Of a DNA stretch of 64,000 nt, positions 17,603 through 27,047 are shown in pieces (the stretch's first letter is position 1; every line of letters starts with the position of its first letter). Source of the DNA: Octadecabacter arcticus 238 (GTDB taxonomy: Bacteria > Pseudomonadota > Alphaproteobacteria > Rhodobacterales > Rhodobacteraceae); assembly GCF_000155735.2 (NCBI RefSeq), contig NC_020908.1, positions 3,539,001-3,603,000 of the forward strand. The letters are read 5' to 3'. Position numbers and translations under genes: made by a program. The notes beneath the pieces were generated by a model. The model saw only the letters and a list, made by a program, of their open reading frames with translations, ran no database searches and was not told where the DNA came from.

Positions 17603-18514
17603 CTAATGTGCGGGCTTGATAAATGTGCCGTTGCGTAGATCGCGGATCGCCTGTTTCAATTCATCCTGCGTGTTCATCACGATGGGGCCGTGCCATGCGA
17701 CGGGTTCTTCAATCGGAGCACCTGATATCAGCAAGAAACGCACACCTTCTGGTCCCGCTTGCACGGTGACTTCGTCGCCCGTGCCGAACCGGATCAGGGT
17801 GCGATCGCCAGACATGTCGCGGATGTTGACCTCTTCGCCCATGACCTCTTTTTCCAGCAAAACACCGGTCGGGGCGCTGGCGTCGGCGAAGGCAGCCTTG
17901 CCTTCAAACACATACGCGAACGCGCGAAGATAGGTGTCGATCTTGAAGGTTTTTTTCACCCCAGCCGGCATTGTCACATCAAGGTATTGCGGATCGGCGG
18001 CAATGCCATCCACGGGGCCGCGTTTGCCCCAGAATTCGCCCGTGATAACCCGCACAACCGTGCCATCATCGTCGGTGACTTCTGGAATCTCACGGGCATT
18101 TACATCCTGATAGCGCGGATCGGTCATCTTTTGTGCCGCTGGCAAATTGCCCCACAGCTGGAACCCGTGCATCTGCCCAGCCGCGTTTCCCTGCGGCATT
18201 TCTTGGTGCATAATGCCGGATCCGGCAGTCATCCATTGCACATCACCCGCACCCAGCGTGCCTGTATTGCCAAGGCTGTCGCCATGTTCGACCGTGCCGT
18301 TCAGCACATAGGTAATGGTTTCGATGCCGCGATGCGGGTGCCACGGAAAGCCCTTTTCGAAATGCGCAGGGAGCTCGTTGCGAAAGTCGTCAAACAACAA
18401 GAACGGGTCCAATTCGGACGGGTCGGCAAACCCGAACGCGCGGTGCAGATGCACGCCTGCGCCCTCCATTGTGGGAACGGCGTGGCGGGTCTCAAGGACG
18501 GGACGAATTGACAT
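17603..18514 (-). CDS. pirin family protein
   Basis: This bicupin protein of 303 residues is related to pirin and YhhW-type quercetinases. The N-terminal cupin carries the metal ligands in FPWHPHRGIETITYVLNG, VEHGDS and GSGIMHQEMP. The C-terminal pirin_C half includes LLISGAPIEEPVAWHGPIVM. The cytosolic function is uncertain; dioxygenase activity is known for some members. ATG 18514 (MSIRPVLETRHAV) has a strong AAGGAGG 5 bases upstream. Convergent, 32 bases away, is the start of a non-coding strip; upstream on the same strand is the pentapeptide-repeat membrane protein, too far for a certain operon. Confidence 0.93.
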   Translation of the reverse strand: MSIRPVLETRHAVPTMEGAGVHLHRAFGFADPSELDPFLLFDDFRNELPAHFEKGFPWHPHRGIETITYVLNGTVEHGDSLGNTGTLGAGDVQWMTAGSGIMHQEMPQGNAAGQMHGFQLWGNLPAAQKMTDPRYQDVNAREIPEVTDDDGTVVRVITGEFWGKRGPVDGIAADPQYLDVTMPAGVKKTFKIDTYLRAFAYVFEGKAAFADASAPTGVLLEKEVMGEEVNIRDMSGDRTLIRFGTGDEVTVQAGPEGVRFLLISGAPIEEPVAWHGPIVMNTQDELKQAIRDLRNGTFIKPAH

Positions 18515-18614
18515 GGTTGCCTCCTTCGGTTTCGGTGATTGTAAGGTAGGACGGCGCCCAGACGCATTCAATCACCACCCTGTCACCAAAGGTGTGCGCA
18601 AATGCACAGTTCGG

Positions 18615-19958
18615 CTAGCGCAGCCGGAACCGCGTCCGCAGACCAAGGCCGAGGAAGAACAGGAGGATGAAGGAGAGGACGGTTTGGGTGGCGCTAACGA
18701 CCTTCACCCACGCGGGCCAATTGCGGATGATCTCATAGTCAAAATATATGCTCTGAAGACCAAAGAATTTGAACATATTGGCAAAGGAATAGCCAAGCGC
18801 CTCGAACACACCAAACCCTCCGCCCTCTGTATAAACCAAAATGATCCAAAGCCATAAGGCAAGAAGTGCGTTCGCGGGTCGCGCAATCGAATAACCGTAA
18901 TCCGATACCCAGCCAAAGAGACGATAGGGAAATCCCCGGTTCCACGGGTCGATTGCCCCTGCCAATTTCATTTCACGGCGATAAAAGAAATGCTCATCTT
19001 CGGGCATCCCCTGCTTGCCCAAGGCGTGGCGCAATCTGGCGCAGGAGTCCTTGGCAACCTCCTTGGTGGGAACTTTTCTTAGCACCTTCGCAGCCTGATC
19101 CAACAAAGGCTGCCCGGCACTGGGCCAATGGGTTGATTTGGCCGTCACAACCAAGGTTTCACGAAACTCCGTGCCTTCCAGCACCGGATAATGGGTGACG
19201 AATTTGGCGTCTCGAAAACTCACCAAACGTGCAAACGCGGCTTCGGTAAAAATCGGCACGCAGGTTTCAGTCTCGTCGCGCACCCCGAACCGCGCAGCCA
19301 TAAACTTGGCAGGGCCGTCAAACGTAGCTGAGGAGAAATCGGCGGCCTGCGTGAAGGTGGCGGAGGAGAAATCGGCGTCCTGCGTGAAGGTGGCGAAGAG
19401 GAAATCAGCGCGCTGCGTGAAGGTGGCGGAGAAGAAATAGGCGAGCTGCGTAAACGTGGCGGAGTCGAAATAGGCGGACTGCGTGAAAGTGGCGGAGCTG
19501 AAATTGGCGTCCTGCGTGAAGGTGGCGGAGTTGAAATCGGCGTCCTGCGTAAAGGTGGCGGAGGTGAAATAGACAGGCTGCGTGAAAATACGGTTTTCCA
19601 ACACAAGGATGTTGCAAAACTGTATTTCTGAACATTGGATTGCTGACTCAAAATCAGGAAACCCGGGATAGGTAAAATCGTCATCATTGCGGTCCTCCAT
19701 CTCGGCGCGGTGCTTGCGCTTTACCTCTGTCGCGATCAGCGACCAACCGCGCGTCTCGGCCACATCTACCCCCGTTTGCTTGGCCAGTTCAGCCGCCGCG
19801 TCATCGTAAAGCTGCTGACAGGACCACGCATTCCAGACCGCGCGGCTTTGATCATCCGGGTCATTGACAACCTCCTCCTCGTCCTGTTCCCCATACAGGG
19901 TCATCAGAACATACCACGGGTTTTCGTTCGCAGGGGTCAGTTTGGGTTTGTCTGTCAC
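18615..19958 (-). CDS. pentapeptide-repeat protein with C-terminal membrane domain
   Basis: This 447-residue protein has four parts. A charged N-terminal domain (about 1-95) is followed by an array of eleven-residue units of the pattern [10 protein letters not shown] (about 125-212), which fits the Pentapeptide_3 style with alternating 5- and 6-residue steps. A helical linker with [11 protein letters not shown] (about 320) precedes two hydrophobic segments at the end ([15 protein letters not shown] and [15 protein letters not shown]) that flank a re-entrant-like FKFFGLQS segment. Similar roseobacter proteins are annotated as channel-like, but function is unproven. The array is encoded by near-identical 33-bp tandem repeats. 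It is divergent from rimO. Confidence 0.85.
   Translation of the reverse strand: MTDKPKLTPANENPWYVLMTLYGEQDEEEVVNDPDDQSRAVWNAWSCQQLYDDAAAELAKQTGVDVAETRGWSLIATEVKRKHRAEMEDRNDDDFTYPGFPDFESAIQCSEIQFCNILVLENRIFTQPVYFTSATFTQDADFNSATFTQDANFSSATFTQSAYFDSATFTQLAYFFSATFTQRADFLFATFTQDADFSSATFTQAADFSSATFDGPAKFMAARFGVRDETETCVPIFTEAAFARLVSFRDAKFVTHYPVLEGTEFRETLVVTAKSTHWPSAGQPLLDQAAKVLRKVPTKEVAKDSCARLRHALGKQGMPEDEHFFYRREMKLAGAIDPWNRGFPYRLFGWVSDYGYSIARPANALLALWLWIILVYTEGGGFGVFEALGYSFANMFKFFGLQSIYFDYEIIRNWPAWVKVVSATQTVLSFILLFFLGLGLRTRFRLR
19324..19587 (-). repeat. eight tandem 33-bp repeats inside the pentapeptide gene
   Basis: Eight consecutive 33-bp units (GTGGCGGAG...CTGCGTGAAG on the plus strand) encode SATFTQ-type units of eleven residues. 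The units differ mainly where the variable residues D/S/L/R/A are encoded. Such arrays change length by slippage or recombination without breaking frame. Confidence 0.92.
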
Positions 19959-20048
19959 TTAGGTATCCTTTTCTTCTCGCGCACGATACCGCCCCCGCGT
20001 CGCGCTGCAAGTCTTCCCAAGTCTCGCGTTCCCGCCTATACGCGGCCC

Positions 20049-21434
20049 ATGTCACAAAACCCTCCCAGTCTTCGTCCGGACCTCGCGCCGAAAATCGCAA
20101 CACCTGATACGCGTCGGGGCAATCAGCCGACCATCGGTATGGTGTCATTGGGCTGCCCCAAGGCGCTGGTGGACAGCGAACGCATCCTGACGCGCCTGCG
20201 CGCCGAAGGCTACGCGATTTCACCCGATTACGCGGGCGCAGATGCGGTGATCGTTAACACCTGCGGCTTTCTGGACAGCGCCAAGGCCGAAAGCCTTGAT
20301 GCGATTGGCGAAGCGTTAAATGAAAACGGCAAGGTCATCGTCACCGGTTGCTTGGGCGCAGAACCTGACTACATCCGCGAACACCATCCCCGCATTCTTG
20401 CAGTGACAGGGCCGCACCAATACGAACAGGTTCTCGATGCGGTACACGCCGCCGTGCCGCCCAGCCCCGATCCGTTCATTGACCTGCTGCCCGCGTCCGG
20501 TGTGTCCCTGACCCCGCGCCACTACAGCTACCTCAAGATTTCTGAGGGCTGTAACCACAAGTGCAAGTTCTGCATCATCCCCGACATGCGCGGCAAACTG
20601 CAAAGCCGCCCTGCCCATGCGGTGCTGCGCGAGGCTGAAAAGCTGGTGGAAAACGGCGTGCGCGAACTGCTGGTGATTAGCCAAGACACCTCTGCCTATG
20701 GCGTCGACATCAAACACGCCGAAGATCGTGGCCACCGCGCCCACATCACCGACCTCGCGCGTGATCTTGGCAGTTTGGGCGGCGACACCAAACCATGGGT
20801 GCGCCTGCACTACGTCTACCCCTACCCCCACGTGCGCCAACTGATTCCGCTGATGGCCGACGGGCTGATCCTGCCCTACCTCGACATTCCGTTCCAACAC
20901 GCATCAACCGACGTGCTGCGCCGCATGGCCCGCCCTGCTGCCGCCGCCAAGACGCTGGACGAAATCACCGCATGGCGCGCAATTTGCCCCGACATCACCC
21001 TGCGATCCACGTTCATCGTCGGCTACCCCGGTGAGACGGAGGCAGAATTCCAAGTGTTGCTCGATTGGATGGACGAGGCACAACTGGATCGCGTCGGCTG
21101 TTTCCAATACGAAAACGTCGCTGGAGCGCGCAGCAACGCCCTGCCCGACCACGTGCCCGCAGAGGTAAAGCAGGAGCGCTGGGACCGTTTCATGGAAAAA
21201 GCGCAAGTGATTTCTGAGGCGAAACTCGCCGCGAAAGTCGGCTCGGTGATGGACGTGATTATCGATGACATCGACGAAGACGGCATCGCGACCTGCCGCA
21301 CAAAATCGGATGCTCCCGAAATCGACGGAAACCTGTTTATTGATGAGGGGACCGAGGGGTTGAAGGTCGGGGAGATTGTGAGCGTGGAGGTCGATGAGGC
21401 TGGGGAGTATGATTTGTGGGGGAAGGTGATCTAA
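20049..21434 (+). CDS. rimO: ribosomal protein S12 methylthiotransferase
   Basis: This radical-SAM enzyme adds a methylthio group to Asp88/89 of ribosomal protein S12. The protein has 461 residues. The N-terminal UPF0004 domain has cluster cysteines C36, C72 and C101; the radical-SAM motif CNHKCKFC has C168, C172 and C175; a C-terminal TRAM domain ends EYDLWGKVI. The motif [21 protein letters not shown] distinguishes RimO from MiaB. ATG 20049 ([15 protein letters not shown]) is the first plausible Met; the frame is open further upstream, but that part overlaps the divergent pentapeptide gene. Its stop overlaps the SEFIR gene's stop tail to tail. Confidence 0.95.
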   Translation: MSQNPPSLRPDLAPKIATPDTRRGNQPTIGMVSLGCPKALVDSERILTRLRAEGYAISPDYAGADAVIVNTCGFLDSAKAESLDAIGEALNENGKVIVTGCLGAEPDYIREHHPRILAVTGPHQYEQVLDAVHAAVPPSPDPFIDLLPASGVSLTPRHYSYLKISEGCNHKCKFCIIPDMRGKLQSRPAHAVLREAEKLVENGVRELLVISQDTSAYGVDIKHAEDRGHRAHITDLARDLGSLGGDTKPWVRLHYVYPYPHVRQLIPLMADGLILPYLDIPFQHASTDVLRRMARPAAAAKTLDEITAWRAICPDITLRSTFIVGYPGETEAEFQVLLDWMDEAQLDRVGCFQYENVAGARSNALPDHVPAEVKQERWDRFMEKAQVISEAKLAAKVGSVMDVIIDDIDEDGIATCRTKSDAPEIDGNLFIDEGTEGLKVGEIVSVEVDEAGEYDLWGKVI

Positions 21435-22540
21435 TCGGCAGCACCACGTTCGACCGCACCCGTCCCCAAGACAATAACGTCAGGGTCGTGTTTTCCAATT
21501 TCATCAACATTTCTGAAGTAAATCCAGCTCTTTCGGATTTCAATCGCTCCAAGCTCCTCAATGGAAGCCCGATCTTCGCTTAGAATGCCTGCCACGATAT
21601 AATATACCTTGGACTGACGTACAGCTTCTTTGAACCACGGCAAGCCAGGACTGTTGGCGGGCGGATTCATGCGATCAATTCTAGAGATGCTCATCATCAA
21701 GTCAGCCTCGTCCATTCGAGACTTTCGCGAGAGCTTCTTGTAAGTAGTTTTCCATTCAGAGCCGACGTGGACACTGTAGCCTGCTTCTTCACCTTCGATC
21801 TCACCTTCGATGATCGACACCCGCAATTCTTCGTCTTCATCGTTCTCGCCATAACGCTCCTTCCAGTTTTGAAAGATTTTCTCGGCTGCTTCTCGATTTC
21901 GGAAACCAAGACCTAGTCGCGGTGCAGAACTGCCTTCGCCAGCCATGAAAAACGTTGCCCTCCATTTTGCTTTATCCCAAAGTTCTGGATCAATTGGCCC
22001 ACCAATATAGATTGTCCCGCCCGACTTCACTTCGGGAGTAGATAATTCACGGCGTTGACCTAATTGCGGTTTAACAGACTTAGGTTGATTGGTTATGCGT
22101 CTGTATATTTTCTCATACCCAGCCTCACCATCAATGAGATAGCGAGTGAACGGCCGCAAAGGCATTGGAATAAAACCAACATCTTCTTCTTCAAAGATTA
22201 TTGGAACGTATCCCTTAGTTTTCATATCGCTTTCATACAGATGCTGAGTGAGAATTCCTCCCTCCCACTTGCCCCCAAGTCCAACGCCATCTTTGCCGTC
22301 GCCAAGAAAACGGTCATGATACAATTTAGACCCCACGACTAAGACAAAATCCGCTTCACGGATTTGATGCTCCATCCAACGGGGCCAGCCCTGTTCAGGG
22401 GATTCTTCGTATTGATCAATTACTGCGTCGACACCATCTTCGCGTAAACGATTTGCTAAATCGAGAACCCTAGCTTTGTGAACCTCATCGTCATGGCTAT
22501 AACTAATAAATACACGTTCTGGGGCATCGGCCTTCAACAT
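21431..22540 (-). CDS. SEFIR-domain protein (candidate anti-phage effector)
   Basis: Residues about 8-150 form a SEFIR domain, related to [23 protein letters not shown], then [20 protein letters not shown] and [16 protein letters not shown]. The 369-residue protein continues with a C-terminal domain I do not recognise ([20 protein letters not shown], then [11 protein letters not shown], ending [11 protein letters not shown]). Stand-alone bacterial SEFIR proteins are reported as abortive-infection defence genes that deplete NAD; that role is inferred here from the domain alone. The gene is visibly more AT-rich than rimO and dgkA on either side and has no operon partner, fitting horizontal acquisition. 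The start ATG 22540 is the first in the domain's frame. Confidence 0.85.
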   Translation of the reverse strand: MLKADAPERVFISYSHDDEVHKARVLDLANRLREDGVDAVIDQYEESPEQGWPRWMEHQIREADFVLVVGSKLYHDRFLGDGKDGVGLGGKWEGGILTQHLYESDMKTKGYVPIIFEEEDVGFIPMPLRPFTRYLIDGEAGYEKIYRRITNQPKSVKPQLGQRRELSTPEVKSGGTIYIGGPIDPELWDKAKWRATFFMAGEGSSAPRLGLGFRNREAAEKIFQNWKERYGENDEDEELRVSIIEGEIEGEEAGYSVHVGSEWKTTYKKLSRKSRMDEADLMMSISRIDRMNPPANSPGLPWFKEAVRQSKVYYIVAGILSEDRASIEELGAIEIRKSWIYFRNVDEIGKHDPDVIVLGTGAVERGAAD

Positions 22541-22710
22541 TATTAGTCCTTTGAATTATCTTGAAAATCGTAACTGAGACGCCACTCAACCACAAGGTTG
22601 ATCATCTCAACTTAGCTTGGCAACTATCAATAAGGGCCTTGCGATCAACGGACCAAAACCACCACTCGAGCCGCCCCAAACCATCGACCCATATCACCAC
22701 TCTTGATTTG

Positions 22711-22740
22711 AAAACTGTTGCCCCCAAACATTCGGGCAAC
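22711..22740 (-). terminator. probable terminator after the 58-residue gene
   Basis: On the minus strand GTTGCCC and GGGCAAC enclose a 10-base loop and are followed by AGTTTT. It lies 7 bases after the stop at 22747. The T run is short, so this is a moderate call. Confidence 0.5.
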
Positions 22741-22746
22741 ACACGC

Positions 22747-22923
22747 TTATTCGGCTGACGTCTGCGCCACATGCTCGGCCAACTCATCATCCATCAGATC
22801 GAGGAACTTGGCGAGCTTACCTGTAACGCAGCCCTCCGTTGACGTGCGCAAAACACCAGATGTGCTTGCGATTTTTTCATCGTGATCTGGCGCGCCGTTT
22901 TCAAAAGGAATCTCATGGGTCAT
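22747..22923 (-). CDS. small hypothetical protein (58 residues)
   Basis: The frame from ATG 22923 reads MTHEIPFENGAPDHDEKIAS and ends in an acidic helix LAKFLDLMDDELAEHVAQTSAE. I do not recognise it. A longer form from ATG 22983 or 22953 is possible but would add a hydrophobic tail overlapping AT-rich leader sequence. A hairpin with a short T run follows the stop, which supports a real transcription unit. It stands between the SEFIR gene and dgkA, all on the minus strand but widely spaced. Confidence 0.5.
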   Translation of the reverse strand: MTHEIPFENGAPDHDEKIASTSGVLRTSTEGCVTGKLAKFLDLMDDELAEHVAQTSAE

Positions 22924-23049
22924 GGCGACAAAATAGCAGGCGTTTGGCGACATTTTCAGGGGAAACAAAAATTTGAGCGTCACATCTGGCCTGACGATGC
23001 CTAAGCCTGTTCACAGGTTAGCAGGCGTTTTATATGCAACCAGCCGCGC

Positions 23050-23394
23050 CTAGCCCAGCAATACCACCACCCAAGCCACACCGACCGCCACGCCAGCCAC
23101 CGCCACCCCGGCACTGCCCGCATCCTTGGCTTGTCGTGCCAGTTCGCTCTGCTCCAAGCTCACCAAATCCACGACCCGCTCAAGTCCAGTGTTGAGAAGT
23201 TCCGCCGCCAGAACCAGTACGCCCAGCGCCAAGATCAAGGCCAGTTCCGCGCCGTCCAGCAACCAAATCGCCAGCCCGCCCGACACAACATTGGCCCAGA
23301 CCCATGAGCGAAACGACGGCTCTTGCAGCCATGCATCGCGCAGGCCCGCCCATGACCACATGCAGCGCCATTTCAATCGTTCGAAAAATCCCAT
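23050..23394 (-). CDS. dgkA: diacylglycerol kinase
   Basis: This small integral-membrane kinase phosphorylates diacylglycerol to phosphatidate in membrane lipid turnover. The 114-residue protein has three hydrophobic segments (about 30-47, 52-68, 95-113). Between the second and third lies the catalytic signature AELLNTGLERVVDLVSLEQ, with E65, N68 and E72, followed by LARQAKDAGSAGVAV. It lies 33 bases downstream of the IMPACT-family gene on the same strand and could share its transcript. Confidence 0.93.
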   Translation of the reverse strand: MGFFERLKWRCMWSWAGLRDAWLQEPSFRSWVWANVVSGGLAIWLLDGAELALILALGVLVLAAELLNTGLERVVDLVSLEQSELARQAKDAGSAGVAVAGVAVGVAWVVVLLG

Positions 23395-23427
23395 TAATCA
23401 CCCTAAAGTTCGCTTCGGCGGGCAGGT

Positions 23428-23784
23428 TCAATCCAGATACACGCGCACAGCGTCTTGCACCCGCCTGAACCTGTCTCCGCCCAAGTGTACACCGCCAAAC
23501 CAGCGCGTGACGACGACAATCTCGCCGACGCGCGCCTCTCGTTCCAGCATGCGGATAATCACCAGACCCGCGCCCGCCTCCCCGTCGTCAGCCTTGATTG
23601 GCGTGCCATCGGGCAGGATCAGGCCCCATGTGTTGTGGGTTGCTTTGGCAAATTTCTTGCGCCGACACAGGGACTTGATGAACGCCTTAGCCTCAATCGC
23701 AGACGTGCACGGCCCACCGGACACCGCATATTTCGACCCACGGTCGGTGAAGATATTTTCGAGCACGCGCACCTGTTTCATCAT
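23428..23784 (-). CDS. IMPACT/YigZ-family protein (UPF0029 domain only)
   Basis: This 118-residue protein consists of the UPF0029/Impact N-terminal domain alone: DRGSKYAVSGGPCTS, FIKSLCRRKKFAKATHN, KADDGEAGAGLVI and VVVTRWFGGVHLGG. Full-length YigZ has a further C-terminal domain, absent here; short versions are common in roseobacters. Its molecular role is unknown, though eukaryotic IMPACT acts in translational control. The start has two adjacent ATGs (23784 and 23781). Confidence 0.85.
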   Translation of the reverse strand: MMKQVRVLENIFTDRGSKYAVSGGPCTSAIEAKAFIKSLCRRKKFAKATHNTWGLILPDGTPIKADDGEAGAGLVIIRMLEREARVGEIVVVTRWFGGVHLGGDRFRRVQDAVRVYLD

Positions 23785-23906
23785 TGCAACCTGACTGAAA
23801 CTGCCGCTGGTTACAATTGAGCGCGGCCGCGAAAGTGCGCATCCGCTGTCAACGTTGAGCTACATCTGGCGCGGCGGCGCGTGGCAGGGTCCGGACTGAT
23901 GGAAAC

Positions 23907-23972
23907 GTCGTAAGAATGGCCGTCTAGTAAGACTGGGCATCTGCTAAAACGGACCGCTAGTAAGATTGGCCA
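23907..23972. repeat. three short direct repeats at the 3' end of the TPR gene
   Basis: GTAAGAATGGCC, GTAAGACTGGGC and GTAAGATTGGCC occur at about 23910, 23928 and 23961. The last is the end of the TPR gene with its stop codon. They look like decayed copies of that 3' end. Confidence 0.5.
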
Positions 23973-24490
23973 ACGCCGCGCTCAATCGCCATCCGCAAGG
24001 CAATTTCGGGCCATGTCTGGCGACCATCACGGGCGCGAATTTCCGACAATTGCATCCGTGCGCCGACCAGATCACCACGTTCAACCATGCCTTGCCCCAT
24101 GTAGCTGCGCGCAAGGATGTTGTCGGGGTCAATCACCAGCGCTGCCGTATAATAGGCCATGCCAGTATCGAAATCGCCCAGTTTGCGGGCTGTGAACCCA
24201 TAATAGGTCTGCACCATGCTGTCGTTGGGACTAAGGCGATCAAGGATTGTCCGTGCATCGGCGTAACGACCATCGTAGGCCAGCTCGCGCACCGCATCCA
24301 TCATCGCGCTGTCATCATTGGTGGATTGATCCGGCGTCATGCAGGTCTGCGTTGCCAGATCGAAAATCAGCCCCTCGGCGCAAACTTCTGTCGTTTCAGT
24401 CGGGGTCGGTGGGTTGGAATCGGCGGTTCCCACGGCAAAGGCAATGACAGGACTAATCGCCAAGAGCGACGCGGCAAGGGTGATACGCAT
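23957..24490 (-). CDS. secreted TPR-repeat protein
   Basis: The 177-residue product has a clear signal peptide (MRITLAASLLAISPVIAFAVG). A short Cys-containing segment (EVCAEGLIFDLATQTCM) follows, and then about two to three tetratricopeptide-like helical pairs (MVQTYYGFTARKLGDFDTGM, YYTAALVIDPDNILARSYMG). It is therefore periplasmic and probably an adaptor in a protein complex. No specific partner is indicated. ATG 24490 starts the signal peptide. The gene is divergent from the TrhA-type gene. Confidence 0.82.
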   Translation of the reverse strand: MRITLAASLLAISPVIAFAVGTADSNPPTPTETTEVCAEGLIFDLATQTCMTPDQSTNDDSAMMDAVRELAYDGRYADARTILDRLSPNDSMVQTYYGFTARKLGDFDTGMAYYTAALVIDPDNILARSYMGQGMVERGDLVGARMQLSEIRARDGRQTWPEIALRMAIERGVGQSY

Positions 24491-24655
24491 GGGTCCGGGA
24501 TCCTTTCGGTGGGTCGAATTAGGGGTTCAATTGCAAACTTAGCGCGCAAAAGCGCCGTTGCAAAACCATGCCCGCAAGCACGCGTTAAATCCCTTAGTTG
24601 TTTTATGACGCAACGGCACAATGTTCAGACGCAGTTTGGTGACTACCTTGAGCGC

Positions 24656-25309
24656 ATGAACATTTCAGACCCCTACCCCGATTACACACGCGGCGAACGT
24701 ATCGCCGATGGTGCCGTGCACGCGGCTGGCATTGTGTTTGCCATCGTCGCGACCATTCTGTTGATTGTCGCGGCAAGCGGTGAGACCAGTGTTGGAACGG
24801 TTGTCGCGTTGAGCATCTATGGCGCGGCGTTGATCGGATCGTTCATAGCCTCTGCGTGTTACCATTTCACCCCGTGGGACCGCCCGCGCTCGCTGCTGCG
24901 CCGTATTGATCACGCGGCGATTTACCTCAAGATTGCGGGTACTTACACGCCACTTGTGGTGTTGATCGGGTCCGCGTTCGCCTATGGTGTCTTGGGTCTC
25001 GTTTGGGCGCTTGCCGCTGTTGGCGCGATTGCAAAACTGTTCTTTTGGGCCCGTCCAAGCCGTTGGGGCGTTGGCCTCTACCTCGGGCTTGGCTGGCTCA
25101 GCGTCGCGCTCGTGTCCTCGCTGATCCCGCTGGTGTCTGGAGTGACGCTGGGCCTGATCGTGGCGGGCGGATTGGTCTATTCTTTGGGCGCGATTGTGTT
25201 CAGCATAGACAAGCTGCGCTACCAAAACGCGATCTGGCATAGCTTCGTGTTGGCCGCGTCCGTGTGCTTTTGCCTCGCCATTGCCCTTGGCGTTTTGCCA
25301 GCAACCTAA
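24656..25309 (+). CDS. trhA: TrhA/hemolysin III family membrane protein
   Basis: This seven-helix membrane protein of the PAQR/HlyIII superfamily has 217 residues. The metal-site residues lie in SACYHFTPW, RRIDHAAIYLKIAGTYTPL and the terminal AIWHSFVLAAS, the three conserved patches of the family. In bacteria these proteins affect membrane energetics and lipid order; calling them hemolysins is historical. ATG 24656 (MNISDPYPDYTRGERIADGA) fits the family start better than the in-frame ATG 24605. Confidence 0.88.
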   Translation: MNISDPYPDYTRGERIADGAVHAAGIVFAIVATILLIVAASGETSVGTVVALSIYGAALIGSFIASACYHFTPWDRPRSLLRRIDHAAIYLKIAGTYTPLVVLIGSAFAYGVLGLVWALAAVGAIAKLFFWARPSRWGVGLYLGLGWLSVALVSSLIPLVSGVTLGLIVAGGLVYSLGAIVFSIDKLRYQNAIWHSFVLAASVCFCLAIALGVLPAT

Positions 25310-25342
25310 CCACCAAAGCCAACCGCGCCACAGCCAGCCAAA

Positions 25343-25358
25343 GTCTGGTATTCCAGAC
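25343..25358. other. small perfect hairpin GTCTGG-TATT-CCAGAC
   Basis: A 6-bp perfect dyad with a 4-base loop lies 34 bases after the trhA stop and lacks a T run. It may be a weak terminator or an operator for the next gene; nothing else is seen in the 184-base gap. Confidence 0.4.
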
Positions 25359-25493
25359 CGTATGGATTTGCTGACCTGACGGCGGGCAGTCAGGCGTCTA
25401 CCTTCCTCCTATAGAGATTTCAAATCGACCCAACCCGTAGAGGGGCCGATTTTCCTACGGCAGTTCAGTAACGATTTTTCGAGGGAGTTTTCC

Positions 25494-25838
25494 ATGTTCG
25501 ATTTCATAGCCCGTCTACCGCCATCCTTGGTCGACGTCATTGGCGTCATCGGTTTTTCACTTTATGTGATGAATTACTGCCTGTTGACGTTTCATCGGCT
25601 CACATCCCATTCAAAGCTGTATTTCATGATCAATCTCATGGCCGCTTCCATGGTGCTGATCGGGTTGACCCATTCGTTCAACCTTGCCTCGGCGCTGATC
25701 CAACTGTTCTGGATCGTCATTTCCACCACCGCGATTGTCCTTCGCCAGCGCCAATCAAGAACGGGCCAGTCAAGAAGCGCAGACTCCGACTGGACCCAAA
25801 GCCAGCGACTAATGCCGGACGCTAAAGCCAAACCCTAG
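25494..25838 (+). CDS. small membrane protein, CBU_0592-like
   Basis: The 114-residue protein has three to four hydrophobic segments (VDVIGVIGFSLYVMNYCLLTF, LYFMINLMAASMVLIGLTHS, LASALIQLFWIVISTTAIVL) and a polar tail. It matches the pattern of CBU_0592-type conserved membrane proteins, whose role is unknown. GAGGGAG sits 8 bases before ATG 25494. It overlaps the M48 protease gene tail to tail by 4 bases. Confidence 0.75.
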   Translation: MFDFIARLPPSLVDVIGVIGFSLYVMNYCLLTFHRLTSHSKLYFMINLMAASMVLIGLTHSFNLASALIQLFWIVISTTAIVLRQRQSRTGQSRSADSDWTQSQRLMPDAKAKP

Positions 25839-26596
25839 AGATTAGCAGCCGTCTGGCGCACGACCTGCAGGCGATCAGCATTGGCCGGATGGGTGCCAAG
25901 GAAACGATCACCCGGATCAGGAACACGAAAGAAGAAATCTGCGCCGCGCACTGGATTATAACCCGCACGGAACGCGATGATGGTGCCAAGGCGGTCGGCC
26001 TCAAGCTCAAAATCCTTGGAATAGCTGCGCGCGCCAACGGCAGCACCCAGTTCTTGTGCGGTGCGAATGGCTTCGTTGCCGCCACCGGTGACGCCTGCCA
26101 ATTGGCCAAATACCGCAGCGCCAAGCGAGGCATTGCGGCGCTGCTGGTCAAGGTGGTTTTCAATGTGGTGCGCGGCCTCATGGGCCATGACGAACGCCAG
26201 CTCATCGGTGTTGCGCGCATCCGCAATCAACGCCAGCGTAAAGGCAATAATGGGGCGTCCCCGTTCGTCAACGGTCTGAAACGCATTGGCAGGTTGGCCC
26301 GGACGATCATCAACCACGATCATAAAATCGCAATTTAACCCGCGCGACCGGTTGCGGCATTCACGTTCGGCGACGGGTTCCAGCTGGTTCACAACGTCGA
26401 CAAACGCGCGCGCCATGGCCCACTGTTCGCGTGGAATTTCTGCGGCTGGATTGGACGATAACACAGGTGTCGCAACCCTGGCAGGTTGTTGTTGTCCGCC
26501 AGACGCGCCATTGGGTTGCACCACAACATCACACCCCGCCAGCGCAGACGCACCACTGACCAGCATGATGGCTGCCAAGGTCTTGAATACCTGCAT
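25835..26596 (-). CDS. M48-family metalloprotease lipoprotein
   Basis: The 253-residue product starts with a lipoprotein signal whose lipobox SALAGC puts the lipidated Cys at residue 22. The zinc site HEAAH is at 139-143 and the third ligand in FELEAD (ELEAD 197-201). It resembles the periplasmic quality-control proteases of the LoiP/YcaL group. ATG 26596 is fixed by the signal peptide; the frame continues upstream but without a signal sequence. Confidence 0.9.
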   Translation of the reverse strand: MQVFKTLAAIMLVSGASALAGCDVVVQPNGASGGQQQPARVATPVLSSNPAAEIPREQWAMARAFVDVVNQLEPVAERECRNRSRGLNCDFMIVVDDRPGQPANAFQTVDERGRPIIAFTLALIADARNTDELAFVMAHEAAHHIENHLDQQRRNASLGAAVFGQLAGVTGGGNEAIRTAQELGAAVGARSYSKDFELEADRLGTIIAFRAGYNPVRGADFFFRVPDPGDRFLGTHPANADRLQVVRQTAANL

Positions 26597-26758
26597 GGTG
26601 TGCGTTCCTGTGTTGCGACGCTTGGGTGTTATTCTAGCAGGGAACCCCGCGCCTGCCAGTCCCATCACGAAGTTGCAGGCAGTGATCAGCCCTTGACGCC
26701 CACAAACCCACGGAGGCAGTGTGCGTCTGAAACCAACAAGACCAATAAAGGGGTCGCC

Positions 26759-27013
26759 ATGTTCACCATCGAGCACGAATTTGATGCGACCGTGGTCACG
26801 CTGGTCGATGATGGCGAAGTCCCGCTGCGCGAAGACGTGGTGATTTCCGCGTTTGAAGACTGCGTCACCGTGATCCAAATCGATCCACGCACCGATCTGC
26901 CTGTGACCATCACACTATCCATGGCGCAACTGCGCGATCTGTCCTTGGCACTGGATCTGCCCGAAGGCTCGTACCGGTTTCGATCAGAGACTGACGCAGA
27001 GGGCGGGATCTAG
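26759..27013 (+). CDS. conserved-looking hypothetical protein (84 residues)
   Basis: The protein starts MFTIEHEFDATVVTLVDDGEV and ends SYRFRSETDAEGGI, predicted mostly beta, soluble and acidic. I do not recognise a family. AAAGGGG lies 5 bases before ATG 26759. It is 34 bases upstream of the deacetylase gene on the same strand, so the two are probably one transcript. Confidence 0.65.
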   Translation: MFTIEHEFDATVVTLVDDGEVPLREDVVISAFEDCVTVIQIDPRTDLPVTITLSMAQLRDLSLALDLPEGSYRFRSETDAEGGI

Positions 27014-27047
27014 GTATTTTAGAACCAATAAAACGGAGGACGGCGCG

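Noticed and set aside
19324..19587. Regular 33-bp repeats as a CRISPR array
   Set aside because: There are no spacers; the units are contiguous and in frame inside an intact protein.
19710..20048. N-terminal extension of RimO upstream of 20049
   Set aside because: It overlaps the divergent pentapeptide gene on the opposite strand and has no family similarity.
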